From Hofstenia miamia (lineage: Eukaryota; Xenacoelomorpha; Acoela; Hofsteniidae), in assembly GCA_900660155.1 (NCBI GenBank), contig CABFPE010000079.1:171017-235016 (forward strand): 64,000 nt of DNA, read 5' to 3'. A model generated the notes under the pieces. The model did not search any database. It saw nothing but the letters and a program-made list of their open reading frames with translations, and had not been told where the DNA came from. A program made the translations under genes and the position numbers. Shown piece by piece: positions 46,746 to 59,400 of this stretch (position 1 is its first letter; each line of letters opens with the position of its first letter).

Positions 46746-48060
46746 AAGCTGACTAATTATAACATGCTTACTTTGTTGTTATATTTATACGTTATAGATA
46801 TAGATATGTATTTTCTTAACTGTTCATATTTCAATGCCCAACCATATTAAATTTTTGAAATGACCACTGCGCAGCATTGCAGCTAGTTATATGAAACGGC
46901 GCACATTAGTAGCTATCTACAGTAGCTATGCTGCAGTAAGTTTTCATCTGTGAAAGTATGCTTAATAAATTTCGTGGATAAGAAAGTCTTCAAAATCATA
47001 GGTATCCCCAACTGCATATAAGTTTTCGGAATATCAAGCGGCAGTCACAACTTCTAATAATTTCATGTCATTGTTCTGACTATAGCAACATTATTAAATT
47101 GCTAGGAAGGTTTATCTAGTACTTCGATCTTTGGAATTTTTGTTAATCAAATACACCGGCATGTACAACACTAGCACTTTGTCTATTTACACACATCCAA
47201 TTAGTAGTGTGAATTTAGTTCTTTGGTTAGCGTTGGTCTGCGGTAAGCAGGTTCTTTACTAAAGCGAAAAAAAGTAAATCTAAATAAAGCAATTATGAGC
47301 AAGTACAAAACTACTGAATTATAGGACTTTTGCTTTGTGCTTACTCTCTGTTTTATCTTCTTTTGGCAATTTCTAAAATTTTGTACGTATATTATTCAGG
47401 ACTACTTCTTTTACTTAATAATAATATATAGTTAATTAGTATAATTTATGTATGAAATGCCCTGAACTCAAACAACGTGACTGCTGTAAAATCACATTCC
47501 TGACACTAGAGATAAAAAATTCCGTTTTTCAGTGGCGAAGAACCTTAAATCACGCTTATTTTTAGTTAATTCATTGATTTTCTTATATCAAAATAATTAT
47601 CGAACTTAATCAAATTAGGTTTTTTTATAAACGTTACCTGTAAACAGTAGTAGCGTAATTTGTGCTACTTGATATGTTAGAGTATTAATAAGTCCAACAT
47701 TATCATAATAGACGAAATTATAATTGCATCTAAAAAATTCAGGAAAATCAATGATTTTTATTGTAAAATTCCGTAAGGCATTCATTAAAGTAACCTCATA
47801 ATTGGTTATTGAATCCATATCTCTGGTTCCCCTGCTCTAAACAATCTATTATGAGAAATTGACAATTAGCTTCTTAAGAATAGGGAATTTACTTTTAAGT
47901 TCAGCTGTGTTTTGTTGGTTTTTAGTTATTCACCACAATCTTAAGAAATATGCATTTTTGAAGGAAACTGGTTTGATTATTGCTAAATATCTCAGCAATC
48001 AGAAAACTCAAGTATATACCTTTGAATATCGAACTACAACAATGTTAAATATATTTCTAA
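46746..48060. other. Upstream flank of reductase copy 3
   Basis: No gene recognised. CpG content looks normal. Frames at 47615-47818 (-) and 47859-48089 (+) are short; the second runs across the start of copy 3 out of frame and is rejected. Confidence 0.45.
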
Positions 48061-48067
48061 ATTTTAG

Positions 48068-48528
48068 ATGTCACCACGTATCTGTCTAGTTACTGGCTCA
48101 AATAAAGGCATTGGATTCGAAGCTGTTCGACAGATTTCTAAACTTTATTCAAATGATGATGTTGTATATCTGACATCTCGTGACAAGCAAAGGGGATCAG
48201 AAGCATTGAAAACCTTGAACGATGAAGGATTAAAGAACCTAAGGTAGAAAATTTTGCAAATACCTTTGCATATTTCAAAATGTATGATTTTTAATAACAT
48301 TCTGAAATAGCAGCTAACCATTTTTTCTTGGATCTATTAATTTTTAATGCAAATTTTTCTGTTAATTTTTTTATGGTACCTGGAGAAGTGTTCTTAAACT
48401 AATACTTTATAAGGGTTTATATTCATAAAGGTCTATGCGTTGGTAAAATGTATTGATGACAATCAAGTTTTATAAATCGTTGATCATTTATTAGACAAGG
48501 CGACTATATTTCAGGTTTTCCAAATACG

Positions 48529-48560
<32 letters not shown>

Positions 48561-48764
48561 NNNNNNNNNNNNNNNNNNNNNNNNNNNNNNNNNNNNNNNN
48601 NNNNNNNNNNNNNNNNNNNNNNNNNNNNNNNNNNNNNNNNNNNNNNNNNNNNNNNNNNNNNNNNNNNNNNNNNNNNNNNNNNNNNNNNNNNNNNNNNNNN
48701 NNNNNNNNNNNNNNNNNNNNNNNNNNNNNNNNNNNNNNNNNNNNNNNNNNNNNNNNNNNNNNNN

Positions 48765-48800
<36 letters not shown>

Positions 48801-51800
48801 AACAATGGAGTTATTTAAATTTTTTGCCACAGAATTTTTTGGAACTTGAATATACTGAGAAAAAATTTTATAATTGCTTCTTATATATTTGTAAAGCCCT
48901 GAAATTTCTATAAAAATTGAAAATTTTTCAATCTTATTAGAAATATATTTCAATTTATTTTGAAAACAATTTCTTAATTAATATAAGTGTGTTTTCTCAG
49001 AATTTCAATATTCTTTGAATAGATTTATTTCCAAAACTAATAATAAAATTTTAGCTGCATTTTGTGTACATTTTCTATTTCATTCTCTGAATTATTTGTT
49101 TTATTGTATTAGTAATTAGCTGGCTCCTATTAATTGTTGTTTTAGCACAACCGCAAACATTATTTCAGCTATTTAAGCATTAAGATATTGCATTTCACAT
49201 GTTTAGCAATGTGGGGAAAGAAGGGCATGAAGATGTTTTGAAATCAGTGGCGCGTTTAGGATTTTTAAAACGGAGGGCTGATACCTCTTTTTAAAGAAAA
49301 AAATTGTAAAAAATGTTTTTTGACAGAAGTATGCTTACACAAAATGCAACCGTCTGTTTTTAGCAGCAAATCGATTGTAACATCTTTAATTAACGTGAAC
49401 TATTTTCAATTTGGGCACAACTTCTTAGGGGTTGCCCCCCCCCTCTAAACGTGCCACTGTTTGAAATTGTAGCATAATATGCAAAGAAAAGTATTTAAAT
49501 AACAACTATACTAAGCTATTTAAATCTTATAGTACCAAATCACTTCTAAAGCTTACCTGATCCTATTTACACATTGGTCTCTCGTCACAAGCTTATAAAT
49601 TTATTCAAAATTCCGAAATCTGTATTTACTTGCATTTCATTGCCAATGGTTTTTTCGACGATAATGTTGTGCAGAATTCATTGCACTGTTTTACCAATTC
49701 TATGCACCAGTGCAAATAGGCATCTACAATTTTCAACATCAACCAGGCTTTTGATCTATGCATCTCAATTTGCAAATATAAACCTCAAAATTCAGATACA
49801 CTTTCAATTCTAGTTGAATTTGAAATTTCTTCTTAAAAGAGATACCTTAAGTGAGGAAAAAGTGTTTGAAATTTGTTGTGAAATGATCATCCTGTGGTCA
49901 CTTAGGCCAGATTCATATCATTCAAAATAACTGTAACATCTGCTTAGCCCTATTACTAAGTTCAATAAATAACAATACTGTCTAAAGCAGTGAGGGATGA
50001 TTTTTTAATTTAGAAACTAAATAGCTCACGAATTAAATATTTTAATAAAATTTTGTTAACGGCTCAATAGTAATTTTTAATCTATGATTTTGTAATTTAA
50101 AAACAAAGTAACTTACGAATTCATATTTTATTAACATTTTATCAACCGTTCATTAGTGATTATTAATCTACGATTTTTAATTAAACAACTAAATAGTTTA
50201 CGAAGTAAATATTTTATTAAACTTTAATAATGTAGTAATTTTTATTATTTGTTAGCCCCAAACAACGCAGAAGAATATTTTTTTTTAAAATTCATCTACT
50301 CAGGTTTTAGTGTGATATTCTTTATATATATATGACTTTTTTGAGAATTAAAAATGAATCCGCTTAAATAGAGACCAAATCAAGTATTTCAAGTTCTTGA
50401 TGAATCACGTGTTTTCTATTATTGTCTAGATGTAAATACATATATTCATGCACTAATAATTTAGTGTTAGAATATTTTCAAATTTTTAACATCTTAAATT
50501 TTGCTTAATCCAACGAAATCATTGCACTGCTTTGATTAATATTTAAAATGCGTGTTTTAGATATTTGCAGTTGGATCTTGAAGATACTTCAACCATAAAG
50601 TCAGCAGCAAGTGCTATCTCAAAAGAGCATGGGAAATTAGACGTTTTGGTTAACAATGCAGGCTTTGCTTACAAAAATGCATCTCCTGCTCCTTTTCAAG
50701 AACAAGCAGAAGTATTCCTTTGTTTTCAAAAATCATTTACTATTGGAATCTCTTAGGTCACCAACAGAATCAATTACTTTGGCACCCTTAATGTTATCAA
50801 TGCCTTCATTCCCCTTTTAAAAAATGGGCGAATTGTTAACGTAGCTAGTTTTGCTGGCAGACTTGCACAGGTAAATTGTTTTTATAATTTTATTCAATGT
50901 AAAGTAAACAAATCTTTTCAAAAGTTTAACTGATATTTCCCATTAATTTTTAGTATCGCTTTGAGTATTCTTTAAATTTTACACTAAACGTGTGTTCTCA
51001 CTGTCTACTTTTATCATCTGTCAAGAAATTGGTGAGAAAAGTCGATAGTGTGAACACTCTATCTGTTTTTATATTCAGATGATAAAAGTCGATAGTCTGA
51101 ACGATAATAAAACTAGTCGAATAGGTACTTGAAACTAATTGCTTACTTCTCAAGTAGGGAACAGACTTCCAAAAAGTAAATTATTGTCGTTGAAATATTT
51201 CAACTTTATATTTCAACTTTAATTGCTAATTGAAATATTTTATTCACCAAATCGAATTATTTATTTGGCAAGAAATGCACGCTCTATATTAAACAATACT
51301 ATCAATTAAAAGATTCAGTTTCACGAGGCCATTCAAATTATAATTCAGGGTTGTTTGTGCATATGAGAATTACAAGTGCTAGCAGATTAAACATCTCAAT
51401 AGTTGATCATTATATAATTACGGCAGCTATGAACTAGCAATGGATGCACAGTGACGTCCTTAAATTAATCACTGCTTATAGAAGAAGATGAATGTATTTG
51501 GAACGTACAAAACGAGATATACCATAACAAAATCCAAAGATCAAATTATTTTAAACAGAATTTAATTACTGCAATAAACTTTTACGCTATACCTATGGCA
51601 ATGAATCTCAAAAACGCTGCAAGACGAACTTCAACAGGTATAGTTTTCCGCAATCGCGTTGATTTCCTTGCCACATTTCAATGTATCTTCTGCAGCAAAA
51701 CCTCAAAGGTAGTGGCATCTACTCTTAAATAATTGCGGTACAAATGAGGATCATCTATTCGGAGTTCAAATGGACTTCTCCGAATGATTTTCTTGCTAAA

Positions 51801-53702
51801 TACTGCCGACACCAGCAGCCTCTGTTTTTCCTACATTCAATTTTTTGGCTGATGTTAATCGCAAGCAGTACTCTTAAATTATCGCAATTGTTGACCATTA
51901 ACGTGATAAATTGAATGATCCAAAATACCCAGGCATTTGTTTACATTGTAATTGAAGAGATGTTGTTATTTTTCTCACTGTCTATCAAAATATAATTGGA
52001 GTTGGGATTTTGTTCCCACTATCGATTTTTTGTCAGATGATAGCAAATCGCCAATTTGAACGAAAATAATTGCATTTTCGACTAAAATCTTCTGATTAAA
52101 TTCGATAGTGGGAACACACCTTAAGTCCACTATTGTGTCGTGAAAAAAATACTTAGTATATGGAAGCTTGCCCACTTCATGTCATTATGTACCATATTAT
52201 AGTAAATACAATGGTATGGTAGGAAAATTTTATAGCCATTGTTGATGGTAAGCATAAAAATATGGCCATGACGATAAGCCATAAGTTTTTTACATATTCA
52301 GAATTTATTTTAAGTTTCACGAAAATTGTTGACTTACCTTTAATGTCATTTCTTTTATTTATAATAATTGAGCGTTTTCAGCAAACGTATTTTTGATAAG
52401 ATAACTTTTAAAGATGTTGTAAACCTTTATTGAATCGCTAAAGATGAAATTATTTCCCATTTGTGAAAGTAGTAGAATTAAATAAATTCTAACGATTAAA
52501 TTATTTTCCATTTTTAATGTTTGCCCTGAGCAAAGCATACCTTATTGGAAAATATTAAAAATATAATTTGTATTTTTTTATATGTTTCAAAATGTTTCTT
52601 CTACATAATCAATTGCTCGTTCAATTAGGCAGCCTTCACTAGTTTTCTAGAAATTTTCGGAATTTTTGAATGCTTTTGTGGTAATCCTTTGTAAATTCGA
52701 TCAAATAAATTTAAAGTCTCTACATTATCATGCAAAATATATTTAAATATCTTTTAATCCTTAGGGTGTGGTGGGAATTCAAAATCATAAAATTTGTTAA
52801 AAGTTTGGGTAAATACTGCAATCAAAAGGTAGCTTCAGAACGTTCAATCTTTGGAATCTTTGGAAATTCAAATGAGTGTAAAATCATGATTATGGTATCT
52901 CAGTTATAAATTGAATGCACATCTTCAATAATTCGCGTTAGACAAGTAATCATAATCGCTTGATGTCTTCCTATGAAGACTGATTTTATTTGAACATTTT
53001 GTCTTTTAACATCTACTATTACAAATATTATTCTCAAATCTCTTTAATTATTATTTCAAAATTTATGTATTCTTCTATAGTGATTTCAATAAATTTATAG
53101 TCCTAAGAAACTACCACGAATTGCTATTGATTGCTTTGAATGAATTCTATCATTGAAAATATATTCAAATATTTAGACTAAAGTAGTTAGTTTAGGTGGC
53201 TAAGGATCATCAGTCAAAACTAACTTCACCTCATTTGAAAATAGAAGAACTTTCAGCCTACATTAACGACTTTATTGAAAAAACAAAAACAAATTCTCAT
53301 CGAAAAGCAGGTTATTCAAACACAGCTTATGGAATGAGTAAACTTGGAATGATTGCTCTTTCTAATGTAAGTTTCATTTTAATTATGTAAGTCTTTTTGT
53401 CCCATCATGAAATATAATGGGAAACTTCGCTATTTATTTTCGCTTCTTATAATCATATTTTATTTGTGGGATTCGCTATTTTACTTTCATTGTATTTTTA
53501 GATCTTTGCACGTGAGCTAGCTGGTGAAAATATTGCTGTCGTTTCGATGTGCCCGGGTTGGTGTAAAACTGATATGGCAGGAACCAATGCTCCAAACTCA
53601 GCGGCTGATGGAGCCGATATAGTTACTTATTTAGCCACTAAAGATAATATTATGGAGCTATCTGGTAAATTTATTAGAGAAAAGGCAGTAGCAGTATGGT
53701 AG
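48068..53702 (+). CDS. Carbonyl reductase 1-like SDR, copy 3 (5 exons)
   Basis: Exons: 48068-48243, 50561-50711, 50757-50870, 53196-53366 and 53502-53702; 270 codons plus stop. It is more diverged from copies 1 and 2 than they are from each other. Motifs: TGSNKGIG (9-16), NNAG (90-93), NVAS with the catalytic Ser140 kept although the preceding Ser is Ala, YGMSK with Tyr192/Lys196, and CPGWCKTDMAG. The C-terminus EKAVAVW resembles that of vertebrate CBR1. Exon 3 starts VTNRINYFG, where CBR1 has a Val after Gln-Ala-Glu; copies 1 and 2 have Thr there. All splice donors are GT, including intron 4 (GTAAGT, only 135 bp). Exon 3 is one codon shorter. Predicted role: NADPH-dependent carbonyl reduction in the cytosol. 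All frames are open; this looks like the least altered member. TTTTAG directly precedes the ATG. Confidence 0.95.
48529..48797. repeat. (AT)n microsatellite with assembly gap in intron 1 of copy 3
   Basis: TA/AT runs flank a block of N at 48561-48764 (204 N). The gap evidently reflects an unresolved dinucleotide repeat; reading frames drawn through it are meaningless. Confidence 0.97.
49245..49459. mobile_element. hAT-type MITE in intron 1 of copy 3
   Basis: A 215-bp element with inverted ends CAGTGGCGCGTTTAGGA and, read inverted from the right, CAGTGGCACGTTTAGAGG. It is flanked by a perfect 8-bp direct repeat TTTGAAAT at 49237-49244 and 49460-49467. The interior carries a run of C at 49436-49443. 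It is a separate family from the CGTACGCAGG MITEs earlier in the window. Intact flanking repeats suggest a fairly recent insertion. Confidence 0.92.
50712..50756 (+). other. 45-bp micro-intron 2 of copy 3
   Basis: Begins GTATTC and ends TCTTAG, phase 0. Its length is a multiple of three and the only in-frame stop is the TAG that forms the splice acceptor, so retention would truncate the protein right at the exon 3 boundary. Confidence 0.9.
50989..52120. mobile_element. Unclassified TIR element in intron 3 of copy 3
   Basis: The left end reads CGTGTGTTCTCACTGTCTAC and the right end, inverted, GGTGTGTTCCCACTATCGAA; variants of GATAGTGTGAACAC also occur just inside (51041-51108) and TTCCCACTATCGATTTTTTG near 52012. 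The subterminal repetition of a GTTCxCACTATCGA word in both orientations is typical of a DNA transposon with compound ends. No transposase and no clear target duplication were seen, so the superfamily is open and the boundaries approximate. Confidence 0.5.
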
Positions 53703-54900
53703 ACGTAGAACATCAAACTTCATTTTCAAAAATAATTTTAGATATATTTTATTTGTTATCTATTGATTTTTTCACTTATTACAATCTAAAGGCTTGCTAT
53801 GGTTTTAGTTTTTTCAAAATTACCCTGAAATAATGTAATGAACAAACTAAGGGTTCACTTACCAACATAGCACTTGGAAAACTCTGAGGACATCATGAAT
53901 ATAATTGTAATAAATTACACAAAATCTGATCATATATACAGATTTAATGCACATGTATTTAGAAAAACATGTATGTATATTGTTAAGAATGCTAAAGCAC
54001 TTGAATAAGTGTTTTAAAAAAGTGAGTGCGATTGTTCTTCCCCAATGCTTCTCAATCCAGTATTTTTCCTAAATAGTAGGGTTCAAATTAGAACAATATC
54101 TCAATGATATGCTAGTTTATCAATATGATCATTATAATCCTAAACCTAAACCCAACCTTTACACTAATCCTATCCACTATCCATAGTACCAAAAAAAAAT
54201 AAGTCATAGTTGCATTTTGGTTTTTCACATGGGCATAGTGTACATTTGGGTAGGAATTGAGGCCTTTTTATTTATTATTGACTTTTTATGACTGAACTGA
54301 TGGGGATCTCTACATAAATGTAAAATACTCCTAAATAATTATTTTCATGTTTTTTAGTCAGTTTGGCCCTGAAAAGTTTTGATAGCGCCAGGTTTTCAGC
54401 CTAATAACAACATTAAGCCTATTATTTATGAATGTTTCCAAATTACTTTTTTTATTCTTCCCATAGGATATTTCAGATACAAAATATAATCCATAGGTAA
54501 AAAACAGGTTTCTTTAAACTTGTGTAAATAATTTTCAACTTTTCGTTTAATAGACAAAACTAAACATTCTGCTTCGAAATCATATTGAAATTAATAAGTA
54601 TCTACAAATCTCACAATACAATAATTATTAAAACAGAGAAACCTTTCGCAAAAAATTTAATTTTTGAGATTAAGCTATGGAACACACCTACAAATGTGCA
54701 AAATGGAAAAGTATTCTCATAATCTCTCACTCATTTTGTATTTCAAGCATTTTTTGAAAACTTATTAAGCTTTTTAGAGAAATCCTAGCCCTTAAAACAC
54801 AAGAAGGCCCCAAGTTATCTAGGTTTATGCAAACTTCTCCAAAAATACACTTTCATTCAACATATCATTAAAATTCAATAAATTATTTTGAATGTTTGTA
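53703..54900. other. 3' flank of copy 3, no gene seen
   Basis: AT-rich sequence. A stretch CCTAAACCTAAACCCAACC at 54149 is telomere-like but isolated. From about 53,950 CpG becomes scarce again, except in the later LINE. Confidence 0.45.
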
Positions 54901-56670
54901 GGAAAATCTGGGAATCATGCTATTAATATTTTTACCTAAACCTGGAATTTATAGTTATGGAAACAATTATAATTTTCAAAGTAAATATTGCTTTAAATTC
55001 ATTGATATTAACATTGCGCACCTCAATCTTTCATTTTCTATATGATTTTCATGCAAAACTCTTAAAAAGATTAATTTTTAAAAATTTTTGTCATTGGGTC
55101 CTTTTGGCTGATTAGGGGTTGAATGCCATCTAGTGATCAAAATTTGAAAGTTATTATTTTGTTCTATATTCATAATAAAATGTTGAAAATTAGTTATTTA
55201 TCTTTAGAAAATAATTTTAGGAATGATAACTTTTTTTAGGTTTCCAATATTTGGATTTAAAATATTTTTTAATGGCCCTGGTTTTATCCAACCTATAAAC
55301 CCGATTAACCAAGGGCCAGAAAAATGGTAAAATAGAACATTTTTTCAAGTGATGAAAAAAAATATTTTAATTTTTTAAGAAATAAATTTTAAATAGAATT
55401 AAACTTCTAAAATTAGCAGTATATTGAAATGTCAAATCTCTCAAAGCATTTTTCACTTCAAACCCTGACAACCATTATGGAATATTTGGTTTTGTCAATA
55501 ATGCTTCTATTTGAAAGATTTTGATAGTGTGCACATTAATTTTTTATTTCCTATATGTTTTTTATGTTAAAAACATTTTAAAAGCATATTTTAAAATTAA
55601 ATAATTATTTAATGCCATCTAGCGGACATAACACTACTAACAATATTTTAATTAATAAAGTTCTCAAGGAGTTATAACACATTTTTTTGTCCATAAAACA
55701 TAATTTTTATAACATAGATCATCAAAATTGAGGACTATCTAAAAATATTTTTAAAAGACCCTGTTTTATCCAAAAACTTCACCTGTATAGCCAAGTGCCA
55801 CAATTTTTTTCTAAAATTCTTATATTCAATCATTTCATTAATTGTTCTAATCTCTTCATTTATTTAAATTATTCTACACATTTTCAAATGTATTAAATAA
55901 TTTTTGGCTTCTTAACCCAACAACCAAAGTTGGATTATGAACATCATTTAAAATTCTAAAAATTTATATAATTAAATATTTTTTATTTTACTAAAATAAA
56001 AAATCACTTCATGTGTTGATTGTAATTTTTTTGATTTCTTTCACAATTTTTATCAATTTAAATATTACTAAGTGCAAAATTTTACTTCATTAACATTAGA
56101 CACTTTGAATTTTTGCAAATTAAAAATTATAATTAATTGATTAGTCTAAAGGAATTTATTAGTATTCAATTATAAAAATTTGAGTATTTACTAGGTATTA
56201 AAATTTCAGATTGTACTTAGACCCAGTATTTCTTCAAATTTTGAACATTCTCTCTTAGTTAGCCCTGCAATACCCATACATTAATCATTGCATTTGAACC
56301 TTTTTTAAATTTTTTTGTTTGCACCAAGTATTATAAATTAGCTAAGTTGTAATATTTCATGTAATTTTGAATTTTCTGTGATTAAACAAAATTTGTTTCA
56401 GTTATTTTACATATAATTATAGTTGAAAATTATAAATTAAATATTTTCAAAATTTTTGAAAAATTCTATATTTTCTAGTAGTATCTTTTGTGGCCCTTGG
56501 TTAAAAATGTATAGTATTACAAAAAACAAAGGTCAAAAAAATTAAGAAATAGACAAATTTGGAAAGTATTTAACAATATTAAAAAAATTTAATTGAAATT
56601 TGTTAGTGTGTTCCTGCTGTAGAATACATATTTTAATATTTTCATTAAGAGTCAAAGCAAATTTATTGCT
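54900..56670. repeat. AT-rich repeat region with GGCCCTTGG hairpins, left part
   Basis: Hairpin motifs occur at 55274-55317 (GGCCCTGG...CCAAGGGCC), in degenerate form at 55757-55800, and at 56491-56534 (TGGCCCTTGG...AAAGGTC). The words TTGAATGCCATCTAGTGATC (55122) and TTTAATGCCATCTAGCGGAC (55608) recur, and a related GGCATTCAACACCTAG lies at 62086 in reverse. The sequence at 56,475-56,660, with CCTGCTGTAGAATACATATT, matches 60,775-60,955 closely. No coding capacity seen. Confidence 0.65.
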
Positions 56671-59400
56671 CAATGTATACAAAATTCTACAAACTAACAC
56701 ATGACAAAAAAAATAAAATATAAACAAATAAATAACTACAAATTAATATGTACAATATATAATAATATTATCAATGTTTGTGTGGATGTTTGTGTAGGTG
56801 CTCAATGTTGGATGTATGTTTCGAATGCATGAAGTGTATTATCGTCCCCTAATGTATATTGTTTTATTAAAAGAAATTGCTTCAATTTTTTTCTAAATTT
56901 TTTATAGTTTTTTTCCATTCGGGTTTCATAATCTAAATTATTCCACAATTTAATTGATATGTGATGAAAGCCATTAGAATTTTTATCTAAACACAGAAAT
57001 GTTTGCGATCGCTCATTTAATTTAATATAGTCATTAAGGAGAGATGTTTGTAGAGATTTGAATTTAAATAAGATAGATAGCATATGCAGATGAATTTGGT
57101 AGAACAGAGATAATATTTTATATATATTACGATATACTGATGCTTCATCATGTTTTTGTGCAAAGTTTAGAGTTTTTATACACCAATTAAATGTCTTTGA
57201 TAGAAGCATACAATGTTTCGAATTTAGGTTAGTTAAAAGAAAAGAACAGTATTGAAAATGATACAAACAGAAACATGTATCAGTTGTTTATGATAATTGC
57301 TTGATATTACATTGCGTAAGTGATAAAGATATCTAATGCCTGCAGTCATTTTTTGAATCTTATTCAGTAGAAATTTTTCAAATTTTAATTCATTATCTAT
57401 CTCCACTCCTAAATAGCTGACTGAATCACTTTGCTTTATTGGCTTATTATTTATCTTCAGTTCTATATCACTTATTAGATTTCTTTGTGCCTTCGGTGAA
57501 AAAATTATAAATTGAGTTTTGTCAATATTTAGTTTTAGTTGATTATTTGTAAAATAATTGTTTAAATTTTCTACATCTGTTTGGAGGTGTTTTGTAGCAT
57601 CAAAAGCATTTTTTGCGGTACTTATTAGGCATGTGTCGTCGGCATATTGGTAAATGTCGCTGTTTTTAAAATGTTTTATTATATCATTTACAAATATTGC
57701 AAATAAAATAGGGCCAAAGTACAGTGCCTTGGGGTACGCTGCTGTCCATTTTTTAAGAAGTTCATGATTAAATTAATTGAGTTAGCACCAAAATTATACG
57801 CTGCTGTCTATTTTTTAAGAAGATCATGATTCAATTAATTGAGTTAGCACCAAAATTATAATTTATAAGCTTGTCCTGCAAAATATCAAAATTCATTGAA
57901 TTGAATGCCTTACTTAAATCTAATAATGCTACACTACTACAGTTATTATGATAAATATTAGACTTTATTTGTTAAAGGATATTTTCAGATTTTAGGAATG
58001 CGTTTATTTGAACATACAAAAGTTTTTCAAAGAGTTTGCTAAAAGGATGTGTAATAGAAATGGGTCTATAATTTTTTGCGTTTAGGTTGTCAACTTTTTT
58101 AAATATAGGATGTGTAATAGAAATGGGTCTATAATTTTTTGCGTTTAGGTTGTCACCTTTTTTAAATATAGGAGTTATATCTGATTTTTTTAGTAAGTCT
58201 GGAAATTCACCATCAATAATACATTATGTAAGATAAGATAACAGTTGTTCTCCAAAAATAGGAAAAAAACGTTTAATAATAAAAAATGGGAGGTTATAAG
58301 AAGCGGTTGATTTGTTGGTATCAAGTTTCTTAACAATGTTTTCTAATTCATTGATTGTAGCAAGTCTAAAGGAAAATTGTTTTGATTGTTTGAGATTATC
58401 AGAATTTTGTTTTTTCTTATAAGGTGGAAAATCGAAATTTCCAAGTTCTTTGAGATGAAAGACTTTTAGATTTTCTAATAAATTTATGTACGTATCGCCA
58501 TTTTTCTTGAGTAGAATTTAATTGATGAAAGACTTTTAGATTTTCAAATAAATTTATGTACGTAATTGCTTAATTACTTCATTTGATTTTAATTGATTAA
58601 AGAATTCTTTGCCGAGTTTTAGATAAATTATTTGTTCTTAATTGCTTAATTACTTCATTTGATTTTTCGTAATTGGTCCAATTAGTCTTTGTTGGCTCGG
58701 ATTTCGCAAGATCAAATAATTCTCGCTTAATTGATAATAGTTCATGGACTTGATTATCGTCGGTGTTTGAAAAAGGAAATTTAATTGCTTTGATCTAAAC
58801 CCTTCGCTTCTTAATTGGTGCAACACTGTTTAATGCCTTGTAGATTCCTTTTGCAATGTTTCATCAGATTAGGTCCAGAATTTAACGTGTAAATATAGTT
58901 AAATGGGGTGTTTCTTAGGGCCTTTTCCATTTTTTCATCAGAGTAAGATAAATAGTCTCTTGCATATATGATTTAAACATTAAGGATTTGAAGGAATCAT
59001 CAGAATTAGTAAAAAAGTAATCAATTAAATTGTTCATTCGAGTTGGACAAACTGTATTAACACAATGAAGATTACAGTAATCAGTTAATTTGTTCATTCG
59101 AGTTGGACAAACTGTATTAACGTAATGAAGATTACAATTAGCAGACATTTCATTTATAGAATTTCGTTCATATGAATTAAAGTAATTAATATTAAAGTCA
59201 CCAAAGATATTTAAAGAGTTATAATTATTATATATTTCAGATATTTCATTGATTTTATAATTTAGATATTCAACTAGATAATTTTTATTTGGATCATAAG
59301 TTACGTTTATCAATTCTTTTTGGAAACAGTTCTCTATTGATTTTATTTCTATCGACAGTGATTCAAATATTTTGATACATTTCATAATAAGATTTACGGA
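56670..59400 (-). mobile_element. 5'-truncated LINE, minus strand, with multiple internal tandem duplications
   Basis: Minus-strand non-LTR retrotransposon. From 5' to 3' (falling coordinates): the end of an apurinic-type endonuclease domain with NIFGDFNINYF (about 59,190; frame 58915-59385), a reverse transcriptase with PKALYFGPILFAIFVNDI (about 57,700) and YADDTCLIS (about 57,640), then a C-terminal frame at 56802-57266 containing FHHISIKLWNNL. It is truncated inside the endonuclease. Stops and frameshifts break the RT region; several coincide with five short tandem duplications (periods about 60-76 bp). CpG content is higher than in the surrounding repeats, so it is probably a younger insertion into them. 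It interrupts the repeat unit whose halves are seen at 56,475-56,660 and from 59,400. Confidence 0.85.

Noticed and set aside
48491-48953. Minus-strand reading frames of 104 and 149 codons
   Set aside because: They run through an AT microsatellite and 204 undetermined bases; the Ile-Tyr repeats and X residues are artefacts.
50565-50756. Separate small plus-strand gene
   Set aside because: It is exon 2 of reductase copy 3 read through the 45-bp intron to the TAG at the splice acceptor.
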